A DNA stretch of 64,000 nucleotides from positions 496,001 to 560,000 of the forward strand of contig NZ_JAENHO010000002.1 of assembly GCF_016785085.1 (NCBI RefSeq), read 5' to 3'. The notes beneath the pieces are model-generated. The model had not been told where the DNA came from. It worked only from the letters and a program-made list of their open reading frames with translations, and searched no databases. Source of the stretch: Paractinoplanes lichenicola. Lineage in GTDB: Bacteria > Actinomycetota > Actinomycetes > Mycobacteriales > Micromonosporaceae. A program made the position numbers and the translations under genes. This document shows, one piece after another, positions 8,706-16,745 of this stretch (its first letter is position 1; each line of letters opens with the position of its first letter).

Positions 8706-9668
8706 TCAGTCCGACTGCACGGCGGCGGTGAAGCGGGCCGCCACCTCTGCCACGGCCTCGCGCAGTTCAGGGCACTCCACGACCGTGAAGGGGAACGGCA
8801 CGGCGGGCAGCCACTCCTGGGCGTACATGCGGGTGTTGGTCGTGCTGCCGATCAGCACGCACTCCGTAGCACCGGATGGCTCGAGGCGGCCCATCGTCGG
8901 CCGGATCCAGGGTGCGACCTGGTCGAACGGGGCGTGGAAGACGATCCGGGTCGGATACTTCCAGCCCGAGGCCAGGTTCTCTTCGAGTGCCGCCACCGGG
9001 TCGAGGTCGTCCGGCGGGATGAACTTCTGCGGGAGCTGCCGGGCGGCGCGGATCCGGTCGATCCGGTACGTGCGGATGGCGTCGGCCCGATGCGAATGGC
9101 ACAGCAGATACCACCGGCCGAACCGCACCACCACGGCCCACGGGTCCACTTCGGCGTCCCATTGATCGCCGCTCTCGTTGGCGTACGTGACGGTGACCCG
9201 ATGATGGTCGGCCACGGCGGCGACCAGCGCGCTCATGACGGCCGGGTCGGCGCGGGCGGCCTTGCGGTCGGGGGCGGCCGACGCGTACGCCCGGAGCGCC
9301 GCCGCCTGCCGTCCGATGCTCTCGGGCAGCGCTCGGATCACCTTGCTCAGCGCCGCCCCGACCAGGTCGTCGGCGTCGATCGCGGCCGGCTGGCCGTCCA
9401 GCACGGCCATCACCAGCCCGAGGGCCTGCTCCTCGGTGAACACGACGGGTGGCAGCCGGGTGCCGCGGCCGAGGCGATAACCCCCGTACGGGCCCCGGAC
9501 CGAGTCGACGGGGATGCCCGCCTCGCGGAGGATCCCCACGTAGCGGCGCGCGGCCCGCTCGGTGACGCCCAGCTGGTCGGCGAGCTGCTCGGCGGTGGTG
9601 CCCGGACGGGCCTGCAGGATCTCGAGCGTGCGCAGGGCGCGGGAGGTGGGGCTCGAAGGATTCTCCAC
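8706..9668 (-). CDS. WYL-domain transcriptional regulator (HTH_11 + WYL)
   Basis: A 320-residue regulator. A DeoR/HTH_11 winged helix covers about residues 8-60 (LEILQARPGTTAEQLADQLG, then RAARRYVGILREAGI and RGPYGGYRLG). A WYL sensor domain lies at about 130-220 (VDPWAVVVRFGRWYLLCHS, RTYRIDRIRA) and a WCX C-terminal extension completes it. The GTG at 9668 is the first start consistent with the family N-terminus (VENPSSPTSRALRTLEIL); a longer open frame upstream overlaps the divergent gene and is not credible. It probably controls the divergent hydrolase gene 54 bases away. WYL domains bind nucleic-acid or small-molecule ligands, and the inducer is unknown. Confidence 0.9.
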   Translation of the reverse strand: MENPSSPTSRALRTLEILQARPGTTAEQLADQLGVTERAARRYVGILREAGIPVDSVRGPYGGYRLGRGTRLPPVVFTEEQALGLVMAVLDGQPAAIDADDLVGAALSKVIRALPESIGRQAAALRAYASAAPDRKAARADPAVMSALVAAVADHHRVTVTYANESGDQWDAEVDPWAVVVRFGRWYLLCHSHRADAIRTYRIDRIRAARQLPQKFIPPDDLDPVAALEENLASGWKYPTRIVFHAPFDQVAPWIRPTMGRLEPSGATECVLIGSTTNTRMYAQEWLPAVPFPFTVVECPELREAVAEVAARFTAAVQSD

Positions 9669-9722
9669 GGGCCGAACGCTACCGGAAGAGAAACGTCCGG
9701 AATGGGTCCTAGATTGGGCCGC

Positions 9723-10385
9723 ATGACTGACGAACAAATCGTGCTCCTCGGCGGCCTCTGGCTCACCCCCTCGACGTGGGACGGCGTCGTCGCCGAACTG
9801 ACCGGGCGGGGCCGCCGCGCGGTGCCGGTCGACCTGAGCGGGGCCACGCTCGACGACCAGGTCAACGCGGCCCTCGCCGTGGTCGACGCGGCCGAGGGGG
9901 CCTCGGTCGTGGTCGGGCATTCGGCCGCCTGCGCGCTGGCCTGGCTGGTCGCCGACGCGCGGCCCACCAAGGTGGCCAAGGTCGTGATGATCGGCGGCTT
10001 CCCGAAGGCCGACGGCGAGAGCTACGCCGACTTCTTCCCGCCCGAGAACGGCGTGATGGCGTTCCCGGGCTGGGAGCCGTTCGAGGGCGCCGACTCGGCC
10101 GACCTCACCCCGGCCGCCCGCGCGGACTTCTCGGCCAAGGCCGTCCCGGTGCCCGAGGGCGTCTCCAAGGCGATCGTGCACCTGTCCGACGAGCGCCGCT
10201 TCGACGTGCCGGTCGTGCTGGTGTGCCCCGAGTTCAGCCCGGCCGAGGCCCGCGAGTGGATCGACTCGGGCGACCTCCCCGAGCTGGCCAAGGCCAAACA
10301 CATCGAGCTGGTCGACATCGACTCGGGCCACTGGCCCCAGCTCACCAAGCCGGCCGAACTGGCCCGCATCCTGGCCGACGCCTGA
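9723..10385 (+). CDS. Small alpha/beta-hydrolase
   Basis: A 220-residue cytosolic protein with a compact alpha/beta-hydrolase fold. An early LLGGLWLTPSTW strand-loop (oxyanion region) is followed by the nucleophile elbow GHSAA with Ser67, a strand VPVVLVCPEFSP, and DIDSGHWPQLTKP carrying the likely catalytic His. No lid domain is evident, which is common in esterase-like or RBBP9-like hydrolases. It is divergent from the WYL regulator, with a 54-bp shared promoter region, the classical regulator-target arrangement. The gene ends inside a 17-bp tandem repeat. Substrate unknown. Confidence 0.8.
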   Translation: MTDEQIVLLGGLWLTPSTWDGVVAELTGRGRRAVPVDLSGATLDDQVNAALAVVDAAEGASVVVGHSAACALAWLVADARPTKVAKVVMIGGFPKADGESYADFFPPENGVMAFPGWEPFEGADSADLTPAARADFSAKAVPVPEGVSKAIVHLSDERRFDVPVVLVCPEFSPAEAREWIDSGDLPELAKAKHIELVDIDSGHWPQLTKPAELARILADA

Positions 10386-10448
10386 GAAAGGTCGACGCCT
10401 GAAAAAGGTCGGCGCCTGAGAAAGGTCGGCGCCTGAGAAAGACGGCCA
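10381..10448 (+). repeat. Four tandem 17-bp repeats across the hydrolase stop codon
   Basis: The unit CCTGAGAAAGGTCGACG is present three times with one or two substitutions, and a diverged fourth copy ends the array. The first copy supplies the last codons and the TGA of the hydrolase gene. Because 17 is not a multiple of 3, unit gain or loss downstream of the stop is neutral to the protein. Confidence 0.85.
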
Positions 10449-10490
10449 AGGCATACTCCGAATGGTGTAGCCGGTAGTCGGGAGGCGTCG

Positions 10491-11657
10491 ATGGAAGTGT
10501 CAGCGGCGGGACGACGTGCCGGCCCCGTCGCCGGCCATAGCGTCCGGGGCATGAACAGATATCTCGCTCCGGCGTTGACCCTTGTCGGCGTTCCGGCCGG
10601 GCTTGCGATCACCGGTGGCAACGTCGACACGACCATGACGCTCTCGTTGGCCGGCTGGCTCGCGGTCTTCGCCTGCTTCGTCAGCCGGTTCCCCCGTACG
10701 GTCCTCGTGCTCTCGCTCTTGACTGTGGCGGGGATGCGCGGCGCCGGCCTCGTCGGGGCGGGCTGGGTGTGGCCGGCCACCGCCGCGTTCGTGGCTGTCG
10801 TGCTGGCCGGTGGGCTCCGGTTCGCCGTCGTCGCGGGCGGGCTGGCCCTGGCGTACGGGATCGGCTGGGACGCCTTCGTCAACCAGGACCACGACGGCAA
10901 CTGGGCGCTCGCGCACGTCGGCGGCGACGCCCTGTGGCTGGCCGCCGTGCTGGCCGCGGCCAACGCGTTCCTCAGCACCCGCCGCTGGCAGCGGGAGTTG
11001 GCGCTGCGCCTCGAGCAGGAACAGCAGCAGCGCGAGCTCGACACCCTGCGGCGCCGGGCCGAGGAGCGGGTCGGCATCGCCCGCGACCTGCACGACGTCG
11101 TGTCCCATACGCTGGCCGTGGTGGGCGTGCACCTCAACGTCGCGCTCGACGCGTTCGACAACGATCCCGACGAGGCCCGCTCGTCGCTCCGGCTGGCTCA
11201 GGACGTACGGGGAAAGGCCATGTCTGATCTGAAGTCGCTGGTCGACGTGTTGCGCGACGGGCAGCTGGCGGAACCGGTGGAGGGCCTGGACGGGATCGAG
11301 CGGCTCGCCGACCAGGTGCGGGGGGCCGGGCTGACGGTGACGCTGAACGAGTTCGGGGAGCGGGCCGACGTGCCGGCCGCGGTGGCCACGGCGATCTATC
11401 GCGTGGTGCAGGAGGCGCTGACCAACACCGTGCGGCACGCGATGGCGCAGCGGGTGACGATCACCCTGCGGTACGCGCCGGCCAGCGTCCTCGTCGACGT
11501 GCAGGACGACGGCACGGCCCCGGAGCTGGTGATCGACGGCAACGGGATCGCGGGCATGCGCGAGCGGGTGGCCGCGCTGGGCGGGGCGCTCACGGCGGGC
11601 GCGGGCAAGAGCGGTTTCACCGTACGGGCGACGATCCCCTACGGCGGCCGCGAGTGA
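10491..11657 (+). CDS. Sensor histidine kinase, NarL/DesK type (HisKA_3)
   Basis: A 388-residue membrane kinase. Four to five hydrophobic segments occupy about 20-160, followed by a coiled linker (RRWQRELALRLEQEQQQREL). The HisKA_3 dimerisation motif is ERVGIARDLHDVVSHTLAVV with phospho-acceptor His201, and the HATPase_c domain includes VVQEALTNTVRHA (N box) and GNGIAGMRERV (G box). The ATG at 10491 has GGGAGG five bases upstream; an internal ATG at 10551 is an alternative. The stop overlaps the next gene by GTGA, so kinase and response regulator are translationally coupled. No dedicated sensor domain is seen, so the stimulus, perhaps at the membrane, is unknown. Confidence 0.92.
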   Translation: MEVSAAGRRAGPVAGHSVRGMNRYLAPALTLVGVPAGLAITGGNVDTTMTLSLAGWLAVFACFVSRFPRTVLVLSLLTVAGMRGAGLVGAGWVWPATAAFVAVVLAGGLRFAVVAGGLALAYGIGWDAFVNQDHDGNWALAHVGGDALWLAAVLAAANAFLSTRRWQRELALRLEQEQQQRELDTLRRRAEERVGIARDLHDVVSHTLAVVGVHLNVALDAFDNDPDEARSSLRLAQDVRGKAMSDLKSLVDVLRDGQLAEPVEGLDGIERLADQVRGAGLTVTLNEFGERADVPAAVATAIYRVVQEALTNTVRHAMAQRVTITLRYAPASVLVDVQDDGTAPELVIDGNGIAGMRERVAALGGALTAGAGKSGFTVRATIPYGGRE

Positions 11658-12313
11658 TCTCAGTGCTTCTCGCCGACGACCAGCACCTCGTACGGGCCGG
11701 GTTTCGCAGTCTGCTCCGGCGCGACAAGGGGATCCAGGTCGTCGGCGAGGCGTCGACGGGTGACGAGGCCGTCCGTACGGCGTCCGCGCTGTCTCCTGAC
11801 GTGATCCTGATGGACATTCGCATGCCCGGGATGGACGGGATCACTGCCACCCGCACGATCCTGGCGTCGGGCCTGCCGACCCGCGTGATCATCCTGACGA
11901 CGTTCGAGACCGACGATTACGTGTTCGCCGCGCTCGCCGCCGGGGCCAGCGGGTTCCTGACCAAGGAGATCGGGCCGGACGGCCTGCGGCAGGCGGTGCG
12001 GGTCGTGGCGGCCGGGGACGCGCTGCTCTCGCCGAGCGTGACGCGGCGGGTGGTGGGGCAGTTCGCGCATCGCCCGGTGGCCGCCGCCGCTTCTGGTCAG
12101 AGCCGGCTCGCCGTGCTGACCGAGCGCGAGCGGGAGGTCGTACGGCTGGTGGCGGCCGGGCTGTCCAACGACGAGATCGCCCGCGAGCTGGTGATCAGCC
12201 CGTTGACGGCGAAGACCCACATCACCCGGGCGATCGCGAAATTGGGCGTACGGGATCGGGTCCAGCTCGTGATTATCGCGTTCGAGGACGGGCTGGCCGG
12301 ACCGCTATCGTGA
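11654..12313 (+). CDS. Response regulator, NarL/FixJ family
   Basis: A 219-residue regulator with an N-terminal receiver domain (acidic pair Asp8-Asp9, phospho-acceptor Asp54 in VILMDIRMPG, and a conserved Lys in FLTKEIGPDG) and a C-terminal LuxR-type HTH (LTEREREVVRLVAAGLSN, then LVISPLTAKTHITRAIAKLG). The GTG start at 11654 overlaps the kinase stop, so this is the cognate partner of the upstream kinase. Its targets are not obvious from neighbouring genes. Confidence 0.93.
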   Translation: MISVLLADDQHLVRAGFRSLLRRDKGIQVVGEASTGDEAVRTASALSPDVILMDIRMPGMDGITATRTILASGLPTRVIILTTFETDDYVFAALAAGASGFLTKEIGPDGLRQAVRVVAAGDALLSPSVTRRVVGQFAHRPVAAAASGQSRLAVLTEREREVVRLVAAGLSNDEIARELVISPLTAKTHITRAIAKLGVRDRVQLVIIAFEDGLAGPLS

Positions 12314-12840
12314 CCGTTATGCGACGGATCCTGGTGTACGGGGTGACCGGTTCCGGCAAGTCGACGCTGGCCGCCCGGGTCGGCGCCCGGCTGGGCCTGC
12401 CCTACCACTCGATCGACGACCTGATGTGGCGGCCCGGCTGGGTCCCGCTCGCCGTGGACGAGCAGCGCGACGTCATCGAGAAGCTGCTGGCCGGCGACGA
12501 GTGGGTGATCGACGCCGCGTACGGCTATTGGCACGACCTGGCCCTGCAACGCGCCGACCTGATCGTCGGCCTCGACCTGCCCCGCTGGCGCTCCGGAAGC
12601 CAGCTGCTGCGCCGCACGGTCACCCGGATCGTCCGCAAGACCCCCACGTGCAACGGCAACTACGAGACGTGGCGCGCATCCTTCTTCGACCGCGAATCGA
12701 TCCTGCTCTTCCACATCACGTCGTTCCCGCGCAAACGCAAGCGGATGCGCCTGTGGCACGCCAGCCCCGACTTCCCCGAGACGGTGCTGCTGCGTTCCCC
12801 GGCCGAGGTCGAGAAGTGGCTGGCCGGTCTTTCATCCTGA
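12310..12840 (+). CDS. P-loop NTPase, adenylate-kinase/FlaR-like
   Basis: A 176-residue P-loop protein. Walker A is GVTGSGKSTLA near residue 11, followed by LGLPYHSIDDLMWRPGW and a WVIDAAYGYW segment, the pattern of small kinases often labelled topology-modulation or FlaR-like proteins. It probably phosphorylates a nucleotide or small metabolite, but the role is unproven. The GTG at 12310 overlaps the response-regulator stop (GTGA). The ATG at 12319 gives the more typical MRRILVYGVTGSGKS N-terminus, so the true protein may be three residues shorter. Confidence 0.75.
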   Translation: MTVMRRILVYGVTGSGKSTLAARVGARLGLPYHSIDDLMWRPGWVPLAVDEQRDVIEKLLAGDEWVIDAAYGYWHDLALQRADLIVGLDLPRWRSGSQLLRRTVTRIVRKTPTCNGNYETWRASFFDRESILLFHITSFPRKRKRMRLWHASPDFPETVLLRSPAEVEKWLAGLSS

Positions 12841-13352
12841 CCGGCACCCCCGGCTCGGGCAAGACGGCGTTGCTGCGCCGGCTCGAGGTCGCGGGCCACG
12901 CCGTCGTCGAGGAGGCCGCCACCGACGTCATCGCCCTGCAGCAGGCCCTGGGCGTCGACGAGCCCTGGCGCGATCCGGCTTTCCTCGACCGGATCGTCGC
13001 GCTGCAACGTGCGCGGCAGCTCGCCGCCGGCCCGGGCCTGGTCTTCTTCGACCGTTCGCCGGTGTGCACCCTCGCGCTGAGCCGTCACCTCGGCCTGCCC
13101 GCGCCGCCCAGGCTGCTCGCCGAGCTCGACCGGATCCGGGCATGCGTCTACGAGCCGACCGTCTTCTTCGTACGCAACCTGGGTTTCGTCGAGCCCACGG
13201 CCGCCCGCCGCATCTCGTACGAGGACGCGCTGTCCTTCGAGCGGCTGCACGAGGAGGCCTACCTGGCCGCCGGCTTCACGCTCGTCGACGTGCCCGCGGC
13301 GCCACTGGAGGAACGTGCGGCGCTCGTTCGGGGATTTGTTGTCGGACCCTGA
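12816..13352 (+). CDS. AAA_28-like ATPase
   Basis: A 178-residue P-loop protein beginning VAGRSFILTGTPGSGKTALL, so Walker A is right at the N-terminus. A Walker B-like strand (LVFFDRSPVCTLALSRHLG) and a PTVFFVRNLGF segment with late Arg residues follow, as in small AAA_28 ATPases or kinases. The GTG at 12816 lies within the 3' end of the preceding P-loop gene (25-bp overlap), with GAGG about 8 bases upstream. It probably forms a tandem pair with that gene. Biochemical role unknown. Confidence 0.7.
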   Translation: MAGRSFILTGTPGSGKTALLRRLEVAGHAVVEEAATDVIALQQALGVDEPWRDPAFLDRIVALQRARQLAAGPGLVFFDRSPVCTLALSRHLGLPAPPRLLAELDRIRACVYEPTVFFVRNLGFVEPTAARRISYEDALSFERLHEEAYLAAGFTLVDVPAAPLEERAALVRGFVVGP

Positions 13353-13367
13353 CGCTACTGTCGCTTC

Positions 13368-13778
13368 ATGTCCGCTCCCGGTGACGTGCCGCCCGAGATC
13401 CTGAGCCGCTTACGCCCGATCTGCCGTGCGCTGCCGGAGGCGTACGAGGAACCGGCTTGGATCGGTCTTCGCTGGCGCATCCGTCAGCGCACGGTGGCCC
13501 ACGTCTACACGGCCGACCCGGAGCGGCAGCTCGCCTATCCGCGCGACTGGGTCACCGACGAGCCCCCGGTCCTGATGACGTTCCGCGTGCCGCCCGACGA
13601 CCTGCTCGGCCTGACCGGCAGCGGCTTCCCGTTCTTCCGGGCCGGCTGGGGTCACAACGTCGCCGGCATGTTCCTGAACTCCGACACCGACTGGACCGAG
13701 GTGGCCGAAGTGCTGACCGACAGCTATTGCGAGATGGCCCCCAAGTTCCTCGCCGCCCGCGCAGGGCTGGTCCGATGA
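13368..13778 (+). CDS. MmcQ/YjbR family protein
   Basis: A 136-residue single-domain protein with the YjbR (CyaY-like) pattern: RPICRALPEAYEEPAWIGLRW, a VAHVYTADPE strand, LMTFRVPPDD, and a C-terminal TEVAEVLTDSYCEMAPKFL helix. The fold binds DNA non-specifically in some members, but no general function is established. Its stop overlaps the next start by ATGA, so it is co-translated with the DinB-like gene. A second family member sits at 24033. Confidence 0.8.
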   Translation: MSAPGDVPPEILSRLRPICRALPEAYEEPAWIGLRWRIRQRTVAHVYTADPERQLAYPRDWVTDEPPVLMTFRVPPDDLLGLTGSGFPFFRAGWGHNVAGMFLNSDTDWTEVAEVLTDSYCEMAPKFLAARAGLVR

Positions 13779-14275
13779 GGACCGACATGCCGGCGTCGTG
13801 GGACGAGCGAGGCACCCTGACCGCGATGCTCGACTACGCCCGCGCCACCGTACGGGCCAAGTGCGAGGGCTTGTCCGAGGACGATGCTCGCCGCGCCCCG
13901 CTGCCGACATCCCCGCTGACGACCATCGCCGGCCTGGTCAGCCACGTCCGCTGGGTCGAGTATTCGTGGTTCGACGTCGTCTTCCTGGGCCAGGAGGATC
14001 GCGGCCCCTGGACAGACGACGACCCGGACCGAGAAATGCGAATCGCCCTCGACGCACCACTCGCCGAACTCCTCGACGACTATGACGCCCAGTCGGAGCG
14101 CTACCGTCAACTCGTCGCCGAGACGGACCTCGACGACCGCTCCCAAAAGACAATGAGCACCGGCGAGACCGTGACGATGCGCTTCATACTCCTGCACCTC
14201 ATCGAGGAAACAGCCCGCCACAACGGCCACATAGACATCCTCCGCGAACTAGCCGACGGCGTCACCGGCACCTGA
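13775..14275 (+). CDS. DinB/DUF664 family protein
   Basis: A 166-residue four-helix protein of the DinB superfamily, closest by eye to DUF664. It has GLVSHVRWVEYSWF with a metal-ligand-type His, and MRFILLHLIEETARHNGHID with two further His near the C-terminus. In actinobacteria these proteins are metal-dependent, often mycothiol-linked, transferases. The ATG at 13775 overlaps the YjbR stop. The start MRTDMPASWDERGTLTAML fits the family. Confidence 0.82.
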   Translation: MRTDMPASWDERGTLTAMLDYARATVRAKCEGLSEDDARRAPLPTSPLTTIAGLVSHVRWVEYSWFDVVFLGQEDRGPWTDDDPDREMRIALDAPLAELLDDYDAQSERYRQLVAETDLDDRSQKTMSTGETVTMRFILLHLIEETARHNGHIDILRELADGVTGT

Positions 14276-14470
14276 ATCTCCCCGCGCCGAATCCACGGTG
14301 GCGCGTCGAACTCAAGCTCCTCGGCGATCGCAGCCAGGTGCGCCGCAACCGCAGTCCGCAAATCACCCACCGCCAGCCCGAACCGGAGCTCATCGTTGCG
14401 GGCGGCTCTACAGAGCAGGGAAAGTCGCTGACTGCGAACGGGGTCTCCTCTGAACGAACGATCCCAGTCC
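14234..14470 (-). pseudogene. Possible gene remnant antisense to the DinB gene end
   Basis: The 250-bp gap after the DinB gene holds a minus-strand reading frame without stop whose translation looks like real protein. It has an amphipathic stretch GDLRTAVAAHLAAIAEELEF preceded by SLLCRAARNDELRFG, with normal high-GC codon choice. There is no start codon with a ribosome-binding site, and it runs into the antisense of the DinB gene. It may be the decayed end of a lost gene. I do not recognise the family, and chance cannot be excluded. Confidence 0.25.
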
Positions 14471-14525
14471 GGCAGTGGACCTCTGTACGGTGACGCGGTC
14501 CTTGCCGCCGGTCCGGGGAGACGAC

Positions 14526-15458
14526 GTGAAGAAGTATCTGCCTCTGCTCGCCGTGGTCGCGGGCGTGCTGCTCTCGCCCGGGGTGGCGATCGCGAATCCG
14601 CCCGGCGTGGAGCCCCGGTTCGCCGCGCTGAGTGAGCTCGGCGGCGATGGTAAGCCCGTGTCCGTGCCGGTCCGGGCGGGTGGCACCGCTGCGATCACGG
14701 TCGGGGTCGCGTTCCTGGCCAACGCCCCGGCCAGTGGGGTCACCGTCAACGTGCGAGCGCTGTCCGATGTCGATCTTCCGCGGACGTTCGGGAACTGCGT
14801 GTACTCCGTCGTCGGGAGCACGAAGCAAGCCTGGTGCGACATCGAGCAGCGCATCGAGTTCGGCACGGGATATTCGCTCGCCGGGTTCGAGGTCGGGGCC
14901 GTGCCCGGCGCCCGGGCCGACCAGCTGCCGGGCGTCTTCTTCGAGTGGCACCCGCTCGGCACCAGGCCGCCGGTCAAGGGCTTGCCGGGCACGCCCGACC
15001 CGGTCCGAGGCACCGGCCCGGCGCTGACCTTGGCGAAGAACAGCAAGCTCGTCGTGACCGCCGCCCCGTCCAACGGTATGGCCTACGTGCACTTGGACGG
15101 CGCCGCCGTGCCGCCTCCGACCCCTCGGGCCACCCCGACCGTTCCCGACTCCACGCGAGCGCCGGGCATGCCGCCGTTCACCCCGCCGCCCCTCGACGAC
15201 GATCCGGCCCTCACGCCGCCGACCACCGCCCCCACTTCGGCCCCCACCGCTCCGCCCTCGTCGCCGTCGGCCACACCGACACCCTCGCCTACCGCGGCCG
15301 TGACCACCGAACCGCCGCCCCCGTCCGGCACCGGCGGTGGGCTGGCGCAGACCGGCTCCAAGACCGCCCTGTTTGCCGGGGCCGGTGCCGCCATCCTGAT
15401 CGCCGGGCTGGTTGTCGCGCTCATCGCCCGTCGACGCCGCCCGAGTTTCATCGCGTAG
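14526..15458 (+). CDS. Sortase-anchored surface protein with LAQTG signal
   Basis: A 310-residue exported protein. The GTG at 14526 has GGGGAG five bases upstream and is followed by a signal peptide (KKYLPLLAVVAGVLL, cleavage near AIA-NPP). The folded part (about 25-195) contains two Cys and is followed by a Pro/Thr/Ser-rich stalk (about 195-275). A cell-wall sorting signal closes the protein: GGGLAQTG, a hydrophobic helix and RRRR. LAxTG is the class E sortase signal of high-GC actinobacteria. The N-terminal domain is not recognised. The protein probably sits covalently on peptidoglycan; the partner sortase is not in this window. Confidence 0.85.
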   Translation: MKKYLPLLAVVAGVLLSPGVAIANPPGVEPRFAALSELGGDGKPVSVPVRAGGTAAITVGVAFLANAPASGVTVNVRALSDVDLPRTFGNCVYSVVGSTKQAWCDIEQRIEFGTGYSLAGFEVGAVPGARADQLPGVFFEWHPLGTRPPVKGLPGTPDPVRGTGPALTLAKNSKLVVTAAPSNGMAYVHLDGAAVPPPTPRATPTVPDSTRAPGMPPFTPPPLDDDPALTPPTTAPTSAPTAPPSSPSATPTPSPTAAVTTEPPPPSGTGGGLAQTGSKTALFAGAGAAILIAGLVVALIARRRRPSFIA

Positions 15459-15464
15459 CGGAGC

Positions 15465-16232
15465 CTAGGGTTTGCGGCCGACAGCACCGTACTGGTCGAT
15501 GTCGGGGACGTCGGTCTCCGGGTGCCAGCGGGTCACCGGAACCAGCCCGGGGCCGACCAGTTCCAGGCCTTCGAAGAGCCGGGCCAGGCGGTCCGGCCCG
15601 CGCAGGTGGTAGGGCAGGGCCGCGGATTCGTTCCAGATGCGGGCGGCCTCGACGACCTCGGGGGTGGTGTCGGTGCTGTCGCAGATGGCCAGGTAGCTGC
15701 CGGACGGAACCGCGGCCATCGCCGTACGGGTCAGGTTTTGCGCTGTTGCGTCGTCTTCGATGTGGCCGAGGACGCCCATGAACAGCACTGCCACCGGCTG
15801 GTCGAAGTCGAGCGTGCGCCCCGCTTCACGTATGACGTGCGCCAGGTCTTCGAGGCCGGCCTCGAGATAGACCGTCTCGCCTTTGGGGTGGCTGGTCAGC
15901 AGGGCGCGACCGTGCGAGACGACCAGCGGGTCGTTGTCGACGTAGACGATGCGGCTTTCCGGCGCCACGGACTGGGCGACTTCGTGGGTGTTGTCGGCGG
16001 TGGGCAGGCCCGCGCCGAGGTCGAGGAACTGCCGGATGCCGGCCTCGCCGGCCAGCCACCGCACCACGCGGGTGAGGTAGGCGCGGCTGAGCCGGGCGTT
16101 CTCGGCCAGCGCGGGCTGGCCGACCAGGACCTGATCGCCTACCGCCCGGTCGACGGCGAAGTTGTCCGTGCCGCCGAGCAGGTAGTTCCAGATCCGTGCG
16201 GTGTGCGGAACAGAAGGTTCGTCACTGACCAC
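15465..16232 (-). CDS. DUF574 S-adenosylmethionine-dependent methyltransferase-like protein
   Basis: A 255-residue protein typical of the actinobacterial DUF574 (Methyltransf_19) family. It starts PSVPHTARIWNYLLGGTDNF, has the SAM-binding segment FLDLGAGLPTADNTH, RIVYVDNDPLVVSHG, and the FMGVLGHIEDD strand. These proteins have a class I methyltransferase fold; most have no assigned substrate and they are abundant in Streptomyces and Actinoplanes. The GTG at 16232 lacks a clear Shine-Dalgarno and may be leaderless. It is convergent with the surface-protein gene, with a 6-bp gap. Confidence 0.9.
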   Translation of the reverse strand: MVSDEPSVPHTARIWNYLLGGTDNFAVDRAVGDQVLVGQPALAENARLSRAYLTRVVRWLAGEAGIRQFLDLGAGLPTADNTHEVAQSVAPESRIVYVDNDPLVVSHGRALLTSHPKGETVYLEAGLEDLAHVIREAGRTLDFDQPVAVLFMGVLGHIEDDATAQNLTRTAMAAVPSGSYLAICDSTDTTPEVVEAARIWNESAALPYHLRGPDRLARLFEGLELVGPGLVPVTRWHPETDVPDIDQYGAVGRKP

Positions 16233-16275
16233 GCCGACAGCCTAAACGAAAAGAGTCCGATTAGGACGGACCGGA

Positions 16276-16743
16276 TCACCAGTTGTCGAGGCCAACGATC
16301 CGGTTGTGGCTGACGAACTCGGTCACCGCGAAGCGCACCTCGGTCAGGAACTGTTCGAGTGAGTCGGCCACCGGCTTGAAGTCTCCCTCCAGGGAGGCGC
16401 CGATCGATCGCTGGACGCGGCCGGTTCCGTCGATGACGAATTGAGTGCCGCCGCCCGTCGAGCCGATCAGCAGGCCGTGGGGGTATGCGCCGGCGGCGCG
16501 GTGGATGAAGATGCCGTTCGCGACATCCGGCAGCCTCACCTCGGCTACGACCCGAGAGAAGCCGGTCAACGGTGTCGGAGCCTCAGGGTGTGCCTCGGGC
16601 TCGAGGTCGTCGTCGGCGGCCCACCGTACGAGGTTGGCGCCGGGCGGGTAGCCGTAGCTCGCCTCGAACGTCGCCATCAGGCTGCTCGCGGCGGCGTCGA
16701 TGTCGCCGGCCCACTGCCGCACCCATGCTTCCCAGTCAGTCAT
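16276..16743 (-). CDS. SUKH/SMI1-KNR4-like protein
   Basis: A 155-residue cytosolic protein. ANGIFIHRAAGAYPHGLLIG, a GGGTQFVIDG turn and the C-terminal DFKPVADSLEQFLTEV resemble the SMI1/KNR4 (SUKH) pattern, in which a Gly-rich strand is followed by a helix ending in a FxEFL-like motif. SUKH proteins are often immunity proteins of contact-dependent toxins, but no toxin gene is adjacent. It lies two bases after the LigD-type polymerase gene on the same strand, so they may be co-transcribed. Family assignment is tentative. Confidence 0.5.
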   Translation of the reverse strand: MTDWEAWVRQWAGDIDAAASSLMATFEASYGYPPGANLVRWAADDDLEPEAHPEAPTPLTGFSRVVAEVRLPDVANGIFIHRAAGAYPHGLLIGSTGGGTQFVIDGTGRVQRSIGASLEGDFKPVADSLEQFLTEVRFAVTEFVSHNRIVGLDNW

Positions 16744-16745
16744 GC

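Noticed and set aside
9669..10454. N-terminal extension of the WYL regulator to 582 residues
   Set aside because: The extension lies antisense over the whole divergent hydrolase gene; the family length and HTH position support the start at 9668.
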